Part shown: positions 15,382-15,422 of the stretch, one piece after another
Layout: each line of letters starts with the position of its first letter
Position numbering within the stretch: position 1 is the stretch's first letter
Origin: Flavobacteriales bacterium UBA1995
GTDB taxonomy: Bacteria; Bacteroidota; Bacteroidia; Flavobacteriales_D; Sanyastnellaceae
NCBI GenBank assembly: GCA_002336475.1
Contig: DDCX01000134.1
Location: forward strand, 243 to 15,664
Direction: 5' to 3'
DNA length: 15,422 nt
Translations under genes and position numbers: made by a program
Notes under the pieces: model-generated
Seen by the model: the letters and a program-made list of their open reading frames with translations, nothing else
Database searches by the model: none
What the model was told of the DNA's origin: nothing

Positions 15382-15422
15382 GGCACACGGTCGTCTTTGT
15401 GGTCGTGGTCGTGGTCGTGGTC
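15378..15422 (-). CDS. 3' end of an upstream gene with (Asp-His)4 tail, 5' part beyond window
   Basis: Only the last 14 codons and stop are visible, reading DHDHDHDHKDDRVP and ending in a TGA that overlaps the receptor's ATG. The alternation of Asp and His is typical of metal-binding tails of secreted or periplasmic metal-handling proteins. The two other frames read through into the receptor gene with Arg-Pro or Thr repeats and no stop, so the Asp-His frame is by far the most likely. Nothing more can be said about the protein's identity from this fragment. Confidence 0.65.
   Translation of the reverse strand, partial: DHDHDHDHKDDRVP
15399..15422 (-). repeat. hexanucleotide tandem repeat GACCAC, four visible copies
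   Basis: Four perfect GACCAC units run up to the window edge and may continue beyond it. They encode the Asp-His tail of the partial gene. Because the unit is 6 bp, copy-number slippage would change tail length without shifting the frame. Confidence 0.8.

Noticed and set aside
15399..15422. Start of a CRISPR array at the window edge
   Set aside because: The units are 6 bp with no spacers and encode an in-frame Asp-His tail.

Overview
This 15.4-kb window looks like chromosomal DNA from a high-GC, probably marine member of the Bacteroidota. The evidence is family-level recognition only: the paired periplasmic amidohydrolases, an XRE-S24 regulator with the linker style seen in that phylum, a DnaE2-type polymerase beginning MYLNNHSWFS, a TonB-dependent receptor with a carboxypeptidase-like N-terminal domain, and mostly absent Shine-Dalgarno sequences. 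No rRNA, tRNA, CRISPR array or insertion sequence is visible, and coding density is very high.

Left part (1-4096, minus strand): two translationally coupled exported amidohydrolase-family proteins. The upstream gene (1038 aa) fuses a degenerate amidohydrolase half to an apparently intact one. The downstream gene, cut by the window edge, is degenerate in its visible metal site. A 101-bp divergent promoter region (4097-4197) separates them from a plus-strand unit.

Middle part (4198-12993, plus strand): an Nfu-type Fe-S carrier gene lies 4 bp ahead of a LexA-like XRE-S24 regulator that keeps an Ala-Gly cleavage site and a Ser/Lys dyad. Next is a secreted zinc metalloprotease with three repeats and a C-terminal dockerin-like calcium-binding module. 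Then comes a tight three-gene DNA-damage cassette: Y-family polymerase (dinB), SRAP/HMCES-type abasic-site protein, and DnaE2-type polymerase. A perfect 8+8-bp palindrome overlapping a plausible promoter lies 18 bp before dinB and is the best candidate for an S24-regulator operator. DinB carries a clear beta-clamp motif (QMDLF), the SRAP protein ends in QGSLF, and DnaE2 has a degenerate TADLF. This suggests a clamp-organised translesion and abasic-site tolerance module, with SRAP in the position where other phyla may carry an imuA-type gene.

Right part (13000-15422, minus strand): a TonB-dependent receptor with a His-rich segment (DHSGHDH) and a Cys cluster (LCRAACC). Its start overlaps the stop of an upstream gene of which only the last 14 codons are visible; these encode a (Asp-His)4 tail. 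The pair suggests transition-metal uptake or handling. It converges on dnaE2 with only 6 bp between stop codons.
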